From NCBI GenBank assembly GCA_018350325.1, contig JAEVLN010000021.1:62001-126000 (forward strand): 64,000 nucleotides of DNA. Reading direction: 5' to 3'. The position numbers and the translations under genes were made by a program. Below are positions 23,003-34,184 of the stretch, piece by piece. Below the pieces are notes generated by a model. It ran no database searches and was not told the DNA's origin. It saw only the letters and a list, made by a program, of their open reading frames with translations. Source of the DNA: Globodera rostochiensis. Lineage: Eukaryota; Nematoda; Chromadorea; Rhabditida; Heteroderidae. Each line of letters opens with the position of its first letter. Within the stretch, counting starts at the first letter, position 1.

Positions 23003-23191
23003 ATGACCAATATTTTTGTGCAATTTTGGTGTACGTTTCCTTCCGTATCTTCACCGTGTTACACTTTGTTGAGCAGGTACTCCACCTTTTCATTGCGTCC
23101 CTGTACTTGCTAAGGCCTTCTACAGTTAATGTGACCACAACATGTTTTCTATGCTCGGTCCCTACGCTCGAGTGAATAATGGGTGATTTGT
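23003..23191 (-). CDS. 63-codon open frame cut off by a MITE
   Basis: On minus, open from just after a TAG at the MITE edge to TAA at 23003-23005, with VVVTLTVEGLSKYRDAMKRW and STCSTKCNTVKIRKETYTKI. The composition is protein-like but G by codon position is flat (about 14, 13 and 17). The element at 23194 abuts its 5' end, so the original upstream part may have been displaced. Confidence 0.25.
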
Positions 23192-23193
23192 AC

Positions 23194-23357
23194 TAGAGAC
23201 CGGTCGAGATCGGGATCCCGATTAAATCCCGTCTCGACGCAATCCCGAAAATTCCCAATCCCGAACAATTCAAAAAAGGCTCGATCGGGTTCCCGATGCC
23301 GGGATCCCGATTAATTTGGCGCAATCCCGACTGAATCCCGATCCCGTCCGTTCTCTA
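23194..23357. mobile_element. CCCGAT-rich hAT-like MITE
   Basis: Ends read TAGAGACCGGTCGAGATCGG and, from the right, TAGAGAACGGACGGGATCGG. The interior repeats ATCCCGAT and CGGGATCCCGA. The terminal TAGAG matches the 17.0-kb element, but no 8-bp target-site duplication is visible, probably because of later rearrangement at the right edge. Confidence 0.65.
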
Positions 23358-23375
23358 AAATTTTCCCCCGAGATG

Positions 23376-23688
23376 GACGTTGCGCGAAAAGTGCAAAAAG
23401 GGCGTTGCGCGAAATGCAAAAATCGTCATTCACCAAAATTACACTAACAATCAGAGACCGGGCCTCATCAGTACAGAGTCTCTGCTTGTCAAACGGCAAC
23501 CGACTGGAATTGTACCTTTGTAAATGACTATTGATATAAGCTGTTGGAGCCTTCAGCAAGCTCATGCCGAATAAATAAGCACCTGTATATTTTGTTTAAC
23601 AACAGTGACTCTGTACTGATGAGGCCCGGACTCTGATTGTTAGTGTAATTTTGGTGAATGACCATTTTTGCACTTTTCGCGCAACGTC
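23376..23688. mobile_element. Foldback element with arms of about 90 bp (313 bp)
   Basis: The left arm starts GACGTTGCGCGAAAAGTGC and the right arm ends with its complement; both carry CATTCACCAAAATTACACTA and CAATCAGAG followed by CGGGCCTCATCAGTACAGAG. The left arm has an extra 25-bp partial duplication of its end (GCGTTGCGCGAAATGCAAAA at about 23402). The minus-strand frame at 23311-23565 is only a read-through of the left arm and loop. No clear target-site duplication. Confidence 0.8.
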
Positions 23689-23699
23689 AGGGCACCATA

Positions 23700-24235
23700 C
23701 AGGGTGCGTAAGTTCCCGCACTTTTTTCATTTTAATTTTAGGATCTAAACATCTTTTATTTCAAAAAGCTGAGTTCAGAAATGGATTCTTCAGAGTTTTT
23801 TAGGCTAGAAAACAAATAGAAAAAGTTATTTTCTCCCAGAAAAAGAGCCATTTAACAAATTACAAGCCCTCAAAAATGCCCAAAAATTACTAGCATTTAG
23901 TCGCGACTTTTTTTTGGTCATTTTGTTCACTACATACTCAAGCGGTGGTTTCAGTGCCCCAATTGCTCTAAATCTGGTAGTTTGAAGCCTTTGCTCTTAA
24001 AATAACCACAATAGACATCCATAGAATTCATACCCTTTAAGTGACTTGGCCAAATGTCGTTATATTAAAAGCCTTCAAACCAAATCGTAAAAAATGCTAA
24101 TTTTATTTTTGAGCTATGAGCGCGAAAATTGACAAAAAATTTCAAGATTAGCTGCAAGGGGTCGTAATTTGAGTAAAAGAAGCCGATTTAAAGCGTTTGA
24201 CCTGACAAATCAAGTTAAAAAATGGTCCCATCCTG
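23700..24235. mobile_element. Possible MITE with CAGG ends (536 bp)
   Basis: Less AT-rich than its surroundings. The left end reads CAGGGTGCGTAAGTTCCCGC; the right end, inward, reads CAGGATGGGACCATTTTTTA. The ends align with one gap. No coding frame and no recognised duplication. Confidence 0.4.
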
Positions 24236-27200
24236 TTTTTATAATACACCTTTTAATAATAAACAACTTATGAATAAATTAATATTACAGATGCGTTAAT
24301 AAATTTTTTTAATAATAAATGAGTGTTTAAAAAATTATATATATAAATTAGTATACATAGTGCATAATAAGAAAATGAAGAAATTTTATTTAGTCCTTTT
24401 ATATTGATTTTCATTTTTTAACTTTACTATGTGTTCATTTTTATAGTATTTTACAAAAATTTCACATATTATAAAATGTTTTAAAACGCACTGCATGCCG
24501 TTGCTATTTATTTTAAAAACTTTAAACTTTTAAAAATCGGCATATTAGCATTTATAAAAAATATTTTTAATATCACAATTAAGTAATCTTCTTTGATGAA
24601 TCCGTCGCCTTTAGAGAAATTTTGATTATCGGCCAAATGCTCATTTAGGCACAAACAGGCTGTTAAACAACTTTAAATAGTTACTCTAAACATAAACCTA
24701 AAATGCAATTTAATAAAATAAACTTAAAAGTAATATTTTATTTCATAGTAGAAAAAAACATTATTAATGTATTACATTATAAACATTTAAAAATTAATTG
24801 ATTAGAAAAATTTTAAAACGAATAGGATGTGCAGCCGAGGGTGACAGAAAAGTGCGAAATTTTTTTGTTTAATTTACTAAAAAAGGTATTTGATCAAGTT
24901 GATAAAATTTAGTTGCTTCGTTTACTTATTAAAAACTTAATTACTTTAATCTAAACAAATTTAATTGATTTAAACCTTGAATTAAACCTTGCCTTATATT
25001 ATAAAATGCCAATATTATTAAACAAAAATTAAATATTATTAAAATAAACAAAAGATACTGGACAAATTCAAAATTTTTATTAAAAAAATCAAGCACTTAA
25101 AGCTAATGACAAAGTTAGATTTAAACGGCTGAATGCGATCTCTTGCACGCATCAGCCGTGCAAACTTGCAGCGAGCTCGACATAAAGTTTAATTATTATT
25201 TTGATTTTACAACTCTAATCGACTCGGGATTTTTTTTAAAATCATTTACTTGCGTTTTAAATTAATTTTATTTGTTCATTATTATTATTTATTATAATTT
25301 TTGTTTAACTAATACTTTTAATTTGTACATTTAAAGAATTAATAACCACATTTCCTGGTTTACTTACTTCCATTCATTTAACCTTTGGCCGTTATTTATT
25401 TTATTAAATATTATTGTATTTTAACGACCGGATCCAATTTATTTTAGAATTATAATCTTGTCGTAATATTATAGTCTGTATATCCGTTTTTGGGTTGAAT
25501 TGTTTCAGCTGTAAACTTTCTTTTAAAATTATTCATTGTGTAGTTAGACCATAGAATTAACAATTTTGTTTTTAGTCAAATGTTTTTGAAATTTCGAAGC
25601 AAAAACTCTCATTGTTGACGCCCAGCTATACATTTGGCAGGAAACCTTATATTTTTTGTATTGAGCATCTTTTTGTAATTATTTTCTTTTTTAAATTCAT
25701 AAATTAAAATTAAGTTTTATAAATATTTATGCACAAATGAAACCTGTTGTTAGGTTGTCATTTGGTGTGATTCACGGACAATGTCTTAATTTAGGCATGA
25801 ATTGTACCGATTCGTGCGGTGTTACCTATTTTCCGTTTTGAGTTTTTTATGTTTATTTACTTTGGGTTTATAATACGTTGAGGATTAAATAAAAGTGCTT
25901 TGCGATTGTTCCATTTTTAATTTTATTAAAAAACAAAAAGTAAGTTTTCATCAGGGATTGGATTTTTAAGCACTAAAAATTGCAAACTAAAATAGACACT
26001 AAACGCTAAAAATAGGCACTAAAAGTCATATCTTAGTTTTGCTTAAATTTCTAAATTATAAAACAGCTAAATTCTTAACGGTTACTAAATCTAATTTTGG
26101 CCAAAATCTTCTTAATTTTAGGCTTTTTAGTCTAAAAAAATCAATTTTAAGACACATTTTCTGCAAAAAAGGAAAACTCGTTCTTTAATATCAGCACCGG
26201 CTGTCTTTTTATATAAAATACCAACCCCGTATTTAATATTTATAAATAATAAAAGTTAATTTAAATCATGTGTTCACATTATCTTTGAAGCATAATACTG
26301 ATTAAATTGATAACATATATTTTATCATCAAAGCACGATAATTAAACTATAAAAATTAATAAATTATTATTATTATTGGCAAGTATGACCTTTATGATTT
26401 GTTAAATAAATTATTAAAGTTAACTTATTATATTATATCTTTTTTGTTTTACTCGACAAAAAATATACGATAAATACATTTTATGAGCTTGTCCCACTGA
26501 TCGAGATGTGAAAATTATTGATTATTGTTGTTTTTTGCTCTGATATTTATTGAATGTTTGTAACTTTATAGTATATAATTAAATTTAAAACTTTAAATTT
26601 ATTATTTTCAATGGTGCCAGTTTCGATTAACACGTATGCCTATTTTATATCTTTAAGGCGAAGCTGAGCTTGCCGCTAAACACTCTGCGACTCGTTTTTT
26701 ATTGTGAACGATTGGTTCGGTAGTGATCATATAAAAGCTGCGCATATGTTTCCGCAATTACTAATAATCTAAAAAATAAACTATTACTAAGCCTAAGACA
26801 AAAACACTTCAAATATTTACCATCGCTTGGTAATTTTTGTTAAAAAACAAAACGTTGAATACAATTTATTAGGTTTTTAATAATTTTCTAGCAACTTACA
26901 TTCAACGTTTACGATTATGCAAAATAAATTAAATCTTGACATTACATTAGTTTGAGTTAATTCAAGTAAAAATGCTAAAAATAAAAAACAGTTTTAATGG
27001 CATTGGCAAATTTCGTGGAGGTAATCAAATAAAAAGATGCACTTAAAAAAATGAATTAAAGTGAATGATTAAAATTGAAAATATGCATTATAAAAGATTA
27101 GTTCGGCTAAACGATCAAACCGCATTCATTTGCTGTATATCTGTTATCGAATCCAAAAATCGAAATAGCAAATAAAAAAGGAAAAACTTCAACTAAATCG

Positions 27201-28377
27201 AAGCATTTAAATATAAAATATTATATAAAAAGTCTTAAAGCAATACGAATTATAGACTCAGAGCAAATATAATTTTGTAAAAATTTTAAAGCAATAAACA
27301 ACTGCTAACAAAAGTTAATAAATTGCGAAATCATCTGCAATTAACGCTATAAATAAAAATTATAAAATAAATATTAAAAAAGACCAGTATATTAACAATG
27401 TCGAGAACAATTCGGTGCTGATGCCGTTTATGGATTAATCTTAATTATCACATAATGTCGCACAAAATAAAGGTTTATATGAACGAGAACTTAAAAATTA
27501 ATTCATATAAAAGCCACCCGTTTAAATCCTAAAACAAAATATAATTTTTTATTAACCAGGAATAATTTGTCAATGTAAAAAATTTCGTACAAAATATTTT
27601 AAAATATAATTTGTAACGCTCTTTGATTCCTCTTTAGCTGAAGATCTTAGCGCAACTTTTTTGTTTTATTTTTTGAAATATTTTTTCATTTTTGTTATTC
27701 AATTATGAATTTGTTAAATATTCAATGGAATTTAATTTAAAACAATGTTTTTGAGCCAGCTGCCGGGCTCTGTCGATTGCTCAGGGCCACTTAATGTGAT
27801 AAAATAAAGTAAAAAATTTTATAAGACTTAATATTTATATTTGTAAAAATCTTAATTCCCTATGGCTTAAAAGGATAAAAAATTGGCTACAAATATAATT
27901 TGTGAAAACTCAATATATAGAAATTCTGGACCAATTTACTATTAATAAAGTAACTAATTAAATAATAATAGCAAGTAACCTATTTAAATAAAAACACTTT
28001 AACTTTTTTAAGTACACGTTTGAATAATTTTTTTTAATATAACATTTTATTTGGTTTCTCTTCTTATTAGAATCTATTCATATTTCAGCTTATTTCAATA
28101 TACGCAAATTAAATTTTATTTTTAGACATTATGCCTAAGAATATTAAATGTCTGATATAAGTTCCCGGCATCAATTTATTTAAGGAAATTAAAATTTAAT
28201 TCATTTACAATCTATGCACCACAAAATTATTAAAAACACAGTATGAAGTTTTGTAAAATCAATTGATTAGGATGATTATATATATTTTAATTAAATGGAT
28301 TTTAATTTATATACCTATAAAAATTTGTTATTTTGCCCGAGTATAATCAAAGTATCTGCAATTTTACAAATTTAATT
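24236..28377. other. AT-rich stretch with many small ambiguous open islands
   Basis: A-rich to about 25.1 kb, T-rich to about 26.0 kb, A-rich again by 26.7 kb. Islands with short frames: 24590-24650 (plus), 25109-25180 (plus, RFKRLNAISCTHQPCKLAAS), 25720-25850 (both strands), 26640-26745 (both strands), 27065-27175 (plus, ATG-started, KRLVRLNDQTAFICCISVIE), 27320-27437 (plus). Strand conflicts show how easily such frames arise, so none is called. Confidence 0.4.
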
Positions 28378-28550
28378 TTTGTTATTATTTTTTATTTTAC
28401 CGCTTGTTTGTATTTTCTTGAACAATTGATTTTTCCGACATCCATAAAATTATTGAATTAACTGTATACGCGCAGCATTAAATTAATTTAATTCTGATAT
28501 CTGTATTTAAAGTATAGTATAATTTTTGCAATTTTAAAGAGTTCGTTTAT
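28378..28550 (+). repeat. Interspersed repeat, copy 1
   Basis: Shares GCTTGTTTGTATTTTCTTGA, AACTGTATACGCGCAGCATT and GCAATTTTAAAGAGTTCGTT with 44474-44656 in the same orientation, with scattered substitutions and small indels. No terminal repeats found. Confidence 0.8.
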
Positions 28551-29246
28551 ATATTTCTGCTTCAACCTTTTAAACATAAAACTTAAGTGAAAAGCGACAC
28601 AGGAAAGTTTGTATTTGTATATTTTGACAACAATAATATTTTGAGCAGATATTCCTTTTAGTTTATTTAAAAATTGAAAAGCTTGAAAACAGCAATATAA
28701 GTGATAAATACATATAAAAAATCCATTTATAAAATCAAGACTAATTGAGGTTTATTTTAATCATCTGATAACTAAATTTATAAATATGTCACCAAATAAA
28801 GCTGACTGAACTGGGGCATTGTTTTAGCTTCATCATTTTATCTTTGCAGAATTTTTGACTAATTAATTTATTTTATTATCTTGCAGTTATTTACACTTTA
28901 ATCTTATTTCACTATTTTTTGATTTCCCTGTTCAGGCTTTTAAATTTTTTATTTTTGCTTAATAATGAATAGGGTATTTTTTATTTATTTTCAATTATGG
29001 GGCGAAATATTTGCCTTTTGCTCTTCATTTTATATCTATATATTTAGTATTACACTAATACTCGCAGTTTCAAATATAATATGGCAACTTTAAATTAATA
29101 TTGCGTCTGGCATTTTTATGTCGTTTTTAAATAATATTTCAACTTTTGTTTGCATATTTATTATATCAATTTTTATTTTACTTACTAGCTAGTGACAAAA
29201 TACGACTCGCTAATTCGTCAATTTCTTTGGCTACTACCCTTCTCAC
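28551..29246. other. AT-rich stretch
   Basis: The last 40 bases hold a second open frame on minus (AKEIDELASRILSLASK) directly beyond the donor of the next exon, in a different frame. Otherwise empty. Confidence 0.45.
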
Positions 29247-29298
29247 GACGCCAACATTAATTCATCGAACGCGTTTAGTTCCTTAGCGTTGGTTTCCT
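29247..29298 (-). CDS. Candidate internal exon 2 of a minus-strand gene
   Basis: On minus ATTTATTAG precedes AGGAAACCAACG and the exon ends GTTGGCGTC before GTGAGA, a strong donor. Read in the phase set by exon 1 it gives QETNAKELNAFDELMLA, a plausible helix. Phase and sites agree with the exon at 29394-29463 across a 95-bp intron, the best splice-consistent pair in the window. Confidence 0.45.
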
Positions 29299-29393
29299 CT
29301 AATAAATTTTGTGTTTTTTAATATACTAATATTTATGAAAATTATGAGTGTTTAAATATATTTATTAAAAATTCGTTTATTATTCCTCGTTAC

Positions 29394-29463
29394 GCATTGA
29401 ATGCTTTTCATTAAGTTCAGAAAGTGCAAGACTTAAAATCCACTCTATAATACCTTCGTTGAT
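29394..29463 (-). CDS. Candidate exon 1 (5' part open) of the same gene
   Basis: On minus the frame reads INEGIIEWILSLALSELNEK then HSM and one base (C) before GTAACG. Adding the AG from 29298 makes a Gln codon, so the phases join. The upstream edge is uncertain: a TAA lies just before INEG, with weak acceptor-like AGs inside. Amphipathic helical composition, family unknown. Confidence 0.4.
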
Positions 29464-31686
29464 TTAATTTTTTTTTGTTTTTAACAAAAAAGTGGCCTTA
29501 TACTTGGATTTACTAACATGTATTTGGCGCTTCTAATCGCTTTATACACTTTTATATTTTTGTAGTCAACTATTTTTATGAGTGATTTAATAAAAAAAAA
29601 TGTTATATACATTTATAATTATTTAAAGCTGCTTTTAAGAAGTTTTTTTTACACGGTTTAAACTCATCTAAATCATTAAATTAATCGTGTATTTGAACAC
29701 TTTCGTGGCCCTGCATGCTGTCTGCTGTCGCGGACAGTGCCAAATTTTATTACAATCGATTATGTGTTAATTGGTTTTATCTTTCGAAAAAATCCAGGAT
29801 TACATTGTTTTGAAAATTAGATATTTAAATCTGCTTAAATATATCAACGCTGTAATAATGAATTTTAAAATTACGATATTAATTTGCTTTTAATCTTCTT
29901 ATCATAATTTTTAAAAGTTTTTTTATTTTTTGAACTTAAGTCATCTTCATTTTCAATTATCGTGACCTGAAAACATCCGCGCGTTTTAAATTTGTTTTAT
30001 GTAGTTATTATTGTATTTAGCATGTTACAATTTTTTAAAAGCGGCTTTTAGCAATCGATTATTATTAAAATTAATAAACTAAAGGAAAATATTCATTTAA
30101 GTATAAATATGGCGAATAAAAACTACTAATATCATGATATAATTCAAAAATTAATAATAAAATAGTAAATATTTAAAAAATAAGATAATAATTGTATTAA
30201 AATGAGTAGGGCTCAAAGTTTCAAAATATAAAGTGGTTCGAGGCAAATAAAACCCAAAGATGCTGCCGAACGAAGGGCTGAAACGCAATAATTATATTGT
30301 TTTTAACGCAATAAAAATATATTTAGAAACAATTGTATTTCAAGTGTTAAAGGGCAAAGCGCAAAAAATTAATTATTCATAAAAAATTTTAGAAAGAATT
30401 TTGTATGAATAAAACTATACATAAAATTAAAACTAATAAAAACTTACAGAACCGGGGTGTAGAGACCACGGACAACGCCAAAGATAACCGGAATCAGTAC
30501 CTCAATTTGAAATAAGAATAAACCAAAATTTTTGGAAGAAACGAGTTTTGAAAGTTACACTAAAAAATTTTGGTACCGAAAACCGAAAAAGTACCGACCG
30601 AACCTTTTGGCCGATCACTAATAAATAATAATAAACAATTCAAGCAAAATATTATAAAGATCATTCTAGTTAAAATAAAAAAAAAAAAATTATAAACAAA
30701 CTTTAAACCGGCTTTAAAGGTAAGGCCATATACTGTAATGATATTGGAGCACTCCTAGGATGCGCTAGACCACTAATATTTGAAACCGATATGAAAGCAA
30801 AAAAATAAAAACAAATTGAAATGAAAAAATATTTATATTTTTAAAAATTGTATCTAAAATATTTATTGATACGAGAAACAAATATTATATGATATAGAAT
30901 AAAATAAGAATGACTTTATTAAAAATATCGCAGTCTAAATAAGTTAGACAACGTCTGAACCGCTCTTCAAATATTTAATGTTGAAGATTTACTCGCCACT
31001 TCAGCTTTAAAAGTAAACGAATTTCCAAACAACTTCAATTTCCTTTATTTATTTTTTATTAGCTAATATTTAATGTTGGCTTTAACATTCATTGCATATA
31101 TTTACAATAATAAATAGGTTAAAAAACAAATGGAATAAAGGACTGCGAATATTGCTTTTAAAAATGGGCTTATAAAACAAAAATCAGTTGAACTTCAAAC
31201 TCTCGCTCAGGAAAACCGAAGCTTACGTCTCGGAGAAAGATGAACATATTGCCGGGGATATTAGTCAAGAACAAATCAGATAGGTTGTGTCGTTTAAATT
31301 AATAGTGATTTTTTTGTTTAAAAAATCCCTAAATATTATTATAGTTAAATGTAAAAAAGATCTACCCTCGCTAATTTAATGACACCTTTCTAATTAAAAA
31401 TTTTAACTTACAACATTAAAATATTGAATAAACATCAGTATTTACTTGTCTCAAAGAAAGTTGCTTTAAATCGTTATAATCTGTGGCAGACATAACAAAA
31501 AGCCTATATATAATCTTTTATATAAAACCGAAATAATATACAGATTTATCATTAAATAAATGTTAAACATTTTATTTCTAGCTCTAATTAAATATTATTT
31601 AAACAATTTATTTTTTGATAAACAATGTTTAATAAAAATAAGAAGGTACATGTCTTTGTGCATTTCATGCTGCATCTTATCAGTGA
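29464..31686. other. AT-rich stretch with several plus-strand open islands
   Basis: T-rich to about 30.0 kb, then A-rich. Islands: 29690-29775 (minus), 30225-30286 (plus), 30450-30515 (plus, preceded by AAACTTACAG, NRGVETTDNAKDNRNQYLNL), 30707-30808 (plus, AIYCNDIGALLGCARPLIFE), 31188-31283 (plus after AAATCAG, KTEAYVSEKDEHIAGDISQE). At 30550-30620 the sequence ends GGCCGATCACTA, which from the right reads TAGTGATCGG like an hAT end with GGTAC repeats; no partner end. Confidence 0.4.
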
Positions 31687-31908
31687 CATCTGTTACAAGA
31701 GTTGCCTTTTCACGTCTTTTATAAAGCTTATGTAGGCTTGAATGTACGGAAAAATAAATTAAATCATAACAAGTCTATTAACGAAAATGTCTTATGGCTT
31801 AAAATACTCTTTATCGAGAGTATGCGCCATTTTGGATACGAACAAATCACACGCGGCATGCTTAAATTAGCCGACATTGGTGATAACAATATGCTAATAC
31901 CCAAATAA
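31687..31908 (+). CDS. Hypothetical 73-codon open frame
   Basis: Open from after an in-frame TGA (31684-31686) to TAA. There is no ATG until the middle, so if real it is an exon; TATCAG at 31678-31683 is an acceptor candidate. The peptide includes KAYVGLNVRKNKLNHNKSIN and RHFGYEQITRGMLKLADIGD. G by codon position is about 16, 9 and 11, mildly coding-like. It lies on the A-rich strand of its block. Not recognised. Confidence 0.4.
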   Translation, partial: HLLQELPFHVFYKAYVGLNVRKNKLNHNKSINENVLWLKILFIESMRHFGYEQITRGMLKLADIGDNNMLIPK

Positions 31909-33347
31909 TATCTAATATTATTTTAAAAATCTTCAAAATAAGGACAAAAAAATAATCTTGTGATAACGTTTTTTAAAATGTGAAGTTCGTACAAAATTTC
32001 TTACTTAGAAAGATTAAAACAAATGATTTGTTACAAAATATAAAAGGAATATTCAACCATCTTATTTAATTTCAATCATTACATAATTTAATTCAATCAC
32101 CTTTTGAAAATAATGTAGCTATCAATAATTAAAATACAATTAAAATGAATTTTTTTCAATGCAATAAAATATTAAATTACCCATTAAATAAAAAATTCAA
32201 TTAACAGCACAAAAAATTTAGTTGATTAAGAAAATTTATGAAAAATTTGTATGATTATATATTATATAAATATCGAGAAATTAAAAAATAGCAACATTCA
32301 CCATAAGTAAATTTATAAAACGCCCATTTTTACCTATCTTTCAGGTTTTCGCGCACCATTTTTGAGTTCCCAAACATGTTTGGAGGAGATGTAGCTGTGC
32401 CTTGTCTGCACAAACTTATTAAATAAAAACTATTAATTGATTAACCAAAACAATAAATTAAAAGCATTAATAAATGAAAAATGTTCAAAATTTATTTAAA
32501 CTTATATAAGTAATGAATAGACTTTATAAAAAAATAACTAACTTAAACGTTAAAAATTTTTTGTAAAAAGATTTATGGACGCGGGTGCAAGACGTCGCCC
32601 ATGCTTGGTGACAGGACAAAGCCCATCGAGTATTAAATTTGACAACAAAATATGAAAGAATGAATTGATGACCCTTATATAAGACGTATATTTATGTGCT
32701 TCTTTTTGAACCGGCGTTGAGCTCGTGTTGAGAGCTCGTTTATTTCTTTTATGAACATTTTATGTACATATTAAATTGATACAATACTAATTTTAATTTA
32801 ATTACCTATATTAAATCAATTTTTCAAATTATGATGCTTTTTTACCAGAATTTAACTTGAACTTTTTCGTAATTGTAACTTTTAGAATAGACTTTTTTAG
32901 GTTTATTTTCATAAAGTTGTTCTCCAATTTTACAAACTTCCGATAGCCAAAGCATAACAAAAATCTCAGCGATTCTTTTTTAAAACAAATATTTTCATAT
33001 TCCGTATGATTTACATTATTAGCAATAAAAATATAATAAGAATTTTTCTAATGATTTTAGCTTCCGAAGTTTAATTCATAATGGTAACTACTTATAATAA
33101 TAGGAAACCTTTTTTCGCTCACAAATTAGAGCAAAAGAAAAAATGAAATCAAATTTGGTAAATTATTTTTTAATTCGGCTGAAATAATCAATTCCTGGAG
33201 AAGAATCATTTACATAAACTCAGTTCAATTAGACATGAAGCACGAAAATCAAGTAGAATGAAAAACTTAAAAAATATAAAATTATTTTCGACCTGGCAGT
33301 AAACAAACAAAAAAAATTATTAAAAAAAGTTTAAGTTAGCTAAAATT
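31909..33347. other. AT-rich stretch with two islands
   Basis: 32345-32426 (plus) follows a very good acceptor (TACCTATCTTTCAG) and reads FSRTIFEFPNMFGGDVAVPC then LHKLIK and TAA. 32554-32655 (plus, ATG at 32575) competes with a longer minus frame over the same bases (32551-32758). Neither is secure. Confidence 0.4.
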
Positions 33348-33649
33348 ATGGGAGGCCAGGCAGAGGAAATCCTGTTTTGTGGGTCATCTGTAAGCCACAA
33401 TTTTGACCTGAAAGATGCCAGGCCAATTGCCGAAAGATTAAATTAAATAAAAGAAGTCGACTCTAAGTCGCAGCCAAATGTAAATAATGGCAGTTTTTGT
33501 AGAGTTATTAATGAAATTTAAAATTATAAATTTTTAAAGAAAACATTCGTATTTTTTTAAAAGATTATGCCTTATTAGTTCTATTTGCGTTTTTTCATTT
33601 CCAGGTTTTCGGTGCCTGCGCGGAATACACAAAAACAGTCAATAGTTAG
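33348..33649 (+). CDS. Candidate two-exon mini-gene (28 aa)
   Basis: ATG at 33348 opens MGGQAEEILFCGSS, which meets GTAAGC at 33390. A pyrimidine-rich acceptor (TTTTTCATTTCCAG at 33591-33604) opens VFGACAEYTKTVNS in the matching phase with TAG at 33647-33649. The 215-bp intron would be canonical GT-AG. Without splicing the first frame runs to TAA at 33446. The end overlaps by 11 bases the 3' end of the large minus-strand ORF. Very short for a protein, so it may be part of a longer gene or chance. Confidence 0.3.
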
Positions 33650-34076
33650 CACATAAATCTTTAATTGGTATTTTGAATGCTACCAATAAGCAAAAATTTA
33701 TAAATAATTTTATTTCATTTATAATTCTTATTAAATGTTCTAAATATTTAATGTTTTGTATAATTTTTATATCCACCAGCGAGAATATCGCCGTTGGGAA
33801 TATTTTAATTTTTGACTTATTTTTTTGGCAGACAAATTTATCAAAAATAAACAATTTGATGAGCAAATTCAGGTCATTTAGCCTCAGATGAACAGCATCG
33901 GTAATATCGACAATAGAGAAAGGGGCAAATTTATAAATAATTAAATACATTTCATTAAATTTTAATTTCTTGTCATAAAATGAAAGTTTAATAAAATTTG
34001 CTACAAATAATTTCACAAATAAATCGCACTTGATGCACATCGATCCTTCGGTGGGCACTGTAAGATCTTCGTCCAC
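33639..34076 (-). CDS. Longest ORF of the window (145 codons), unknown protein
   Basis: Open on minus for about 157 codons stop to stop. A GTG lies at 34076; the first ATG, within SMCIKC, is at 34040, giving 133 aa if translation starts there. The N-terminal part (DEDLTVPTEGSMCIKCD) holds a C-x2-C pair; the rest is rich in Ile, Phe, Lys and Asn, with predicted helices and several hydrophobic stretches but no clear transmembrane segment. G by codon position is about 31, 8 and 20, a strong coding signal, and a frame this long is not expected by chance at this AT content (my rough estimate is well under one per window). Its 5' end lies 15 bp from a stray minisatellite monomer. No family recognised; a single-exon gene, retrocopy or transposon ORF are all possible. 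Confidence 0.6.
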   Translation of the reverse strand: MDEDLTVPTEGSMCIKCDLFVKLFVANFIKLSFYDKKLKFNEMYLIIYKFAPFSIVDITDAVHLRLNDLNLLIKLFIFDKFVCQKNKSKIKIFPTAIFSLVDIKIIQNIKYLEHLIRIINEIKLFINFCLLVAFKIPIKDLCANY

Positions 34077-34090
34077 GGCACATTTTATTA

Positions 34091-34184
34091 AAAAGAGAGA
34101 GTCAGACGGTTAGAGTAATTTGATCATCAACGCACCCCATCTAATAATTTTTTAGTTACTTTTTTGAAAATTTTATTTTTTGAA
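34091..34184 (-). repeat. Single stray monomer of the 108-bp minisatellite
   Basis: Inverted relative to the 4.8-kb array: AAAGAGAGAGTCAGACGGTT then GATCATCAACGCACCCCATC and AATTTTTTAGTTACTTTTTT. About 95 bp; the segment matching TAGCACACTATTTCTTC is missing. Confidence 0.9.

Noticed and set aside
23311..23565. 84-codon minus frame.
   Set aside because: It runs from the CCCGAT MITE through the left arm and loop of the foldback element; repeat sequence, not a gene.
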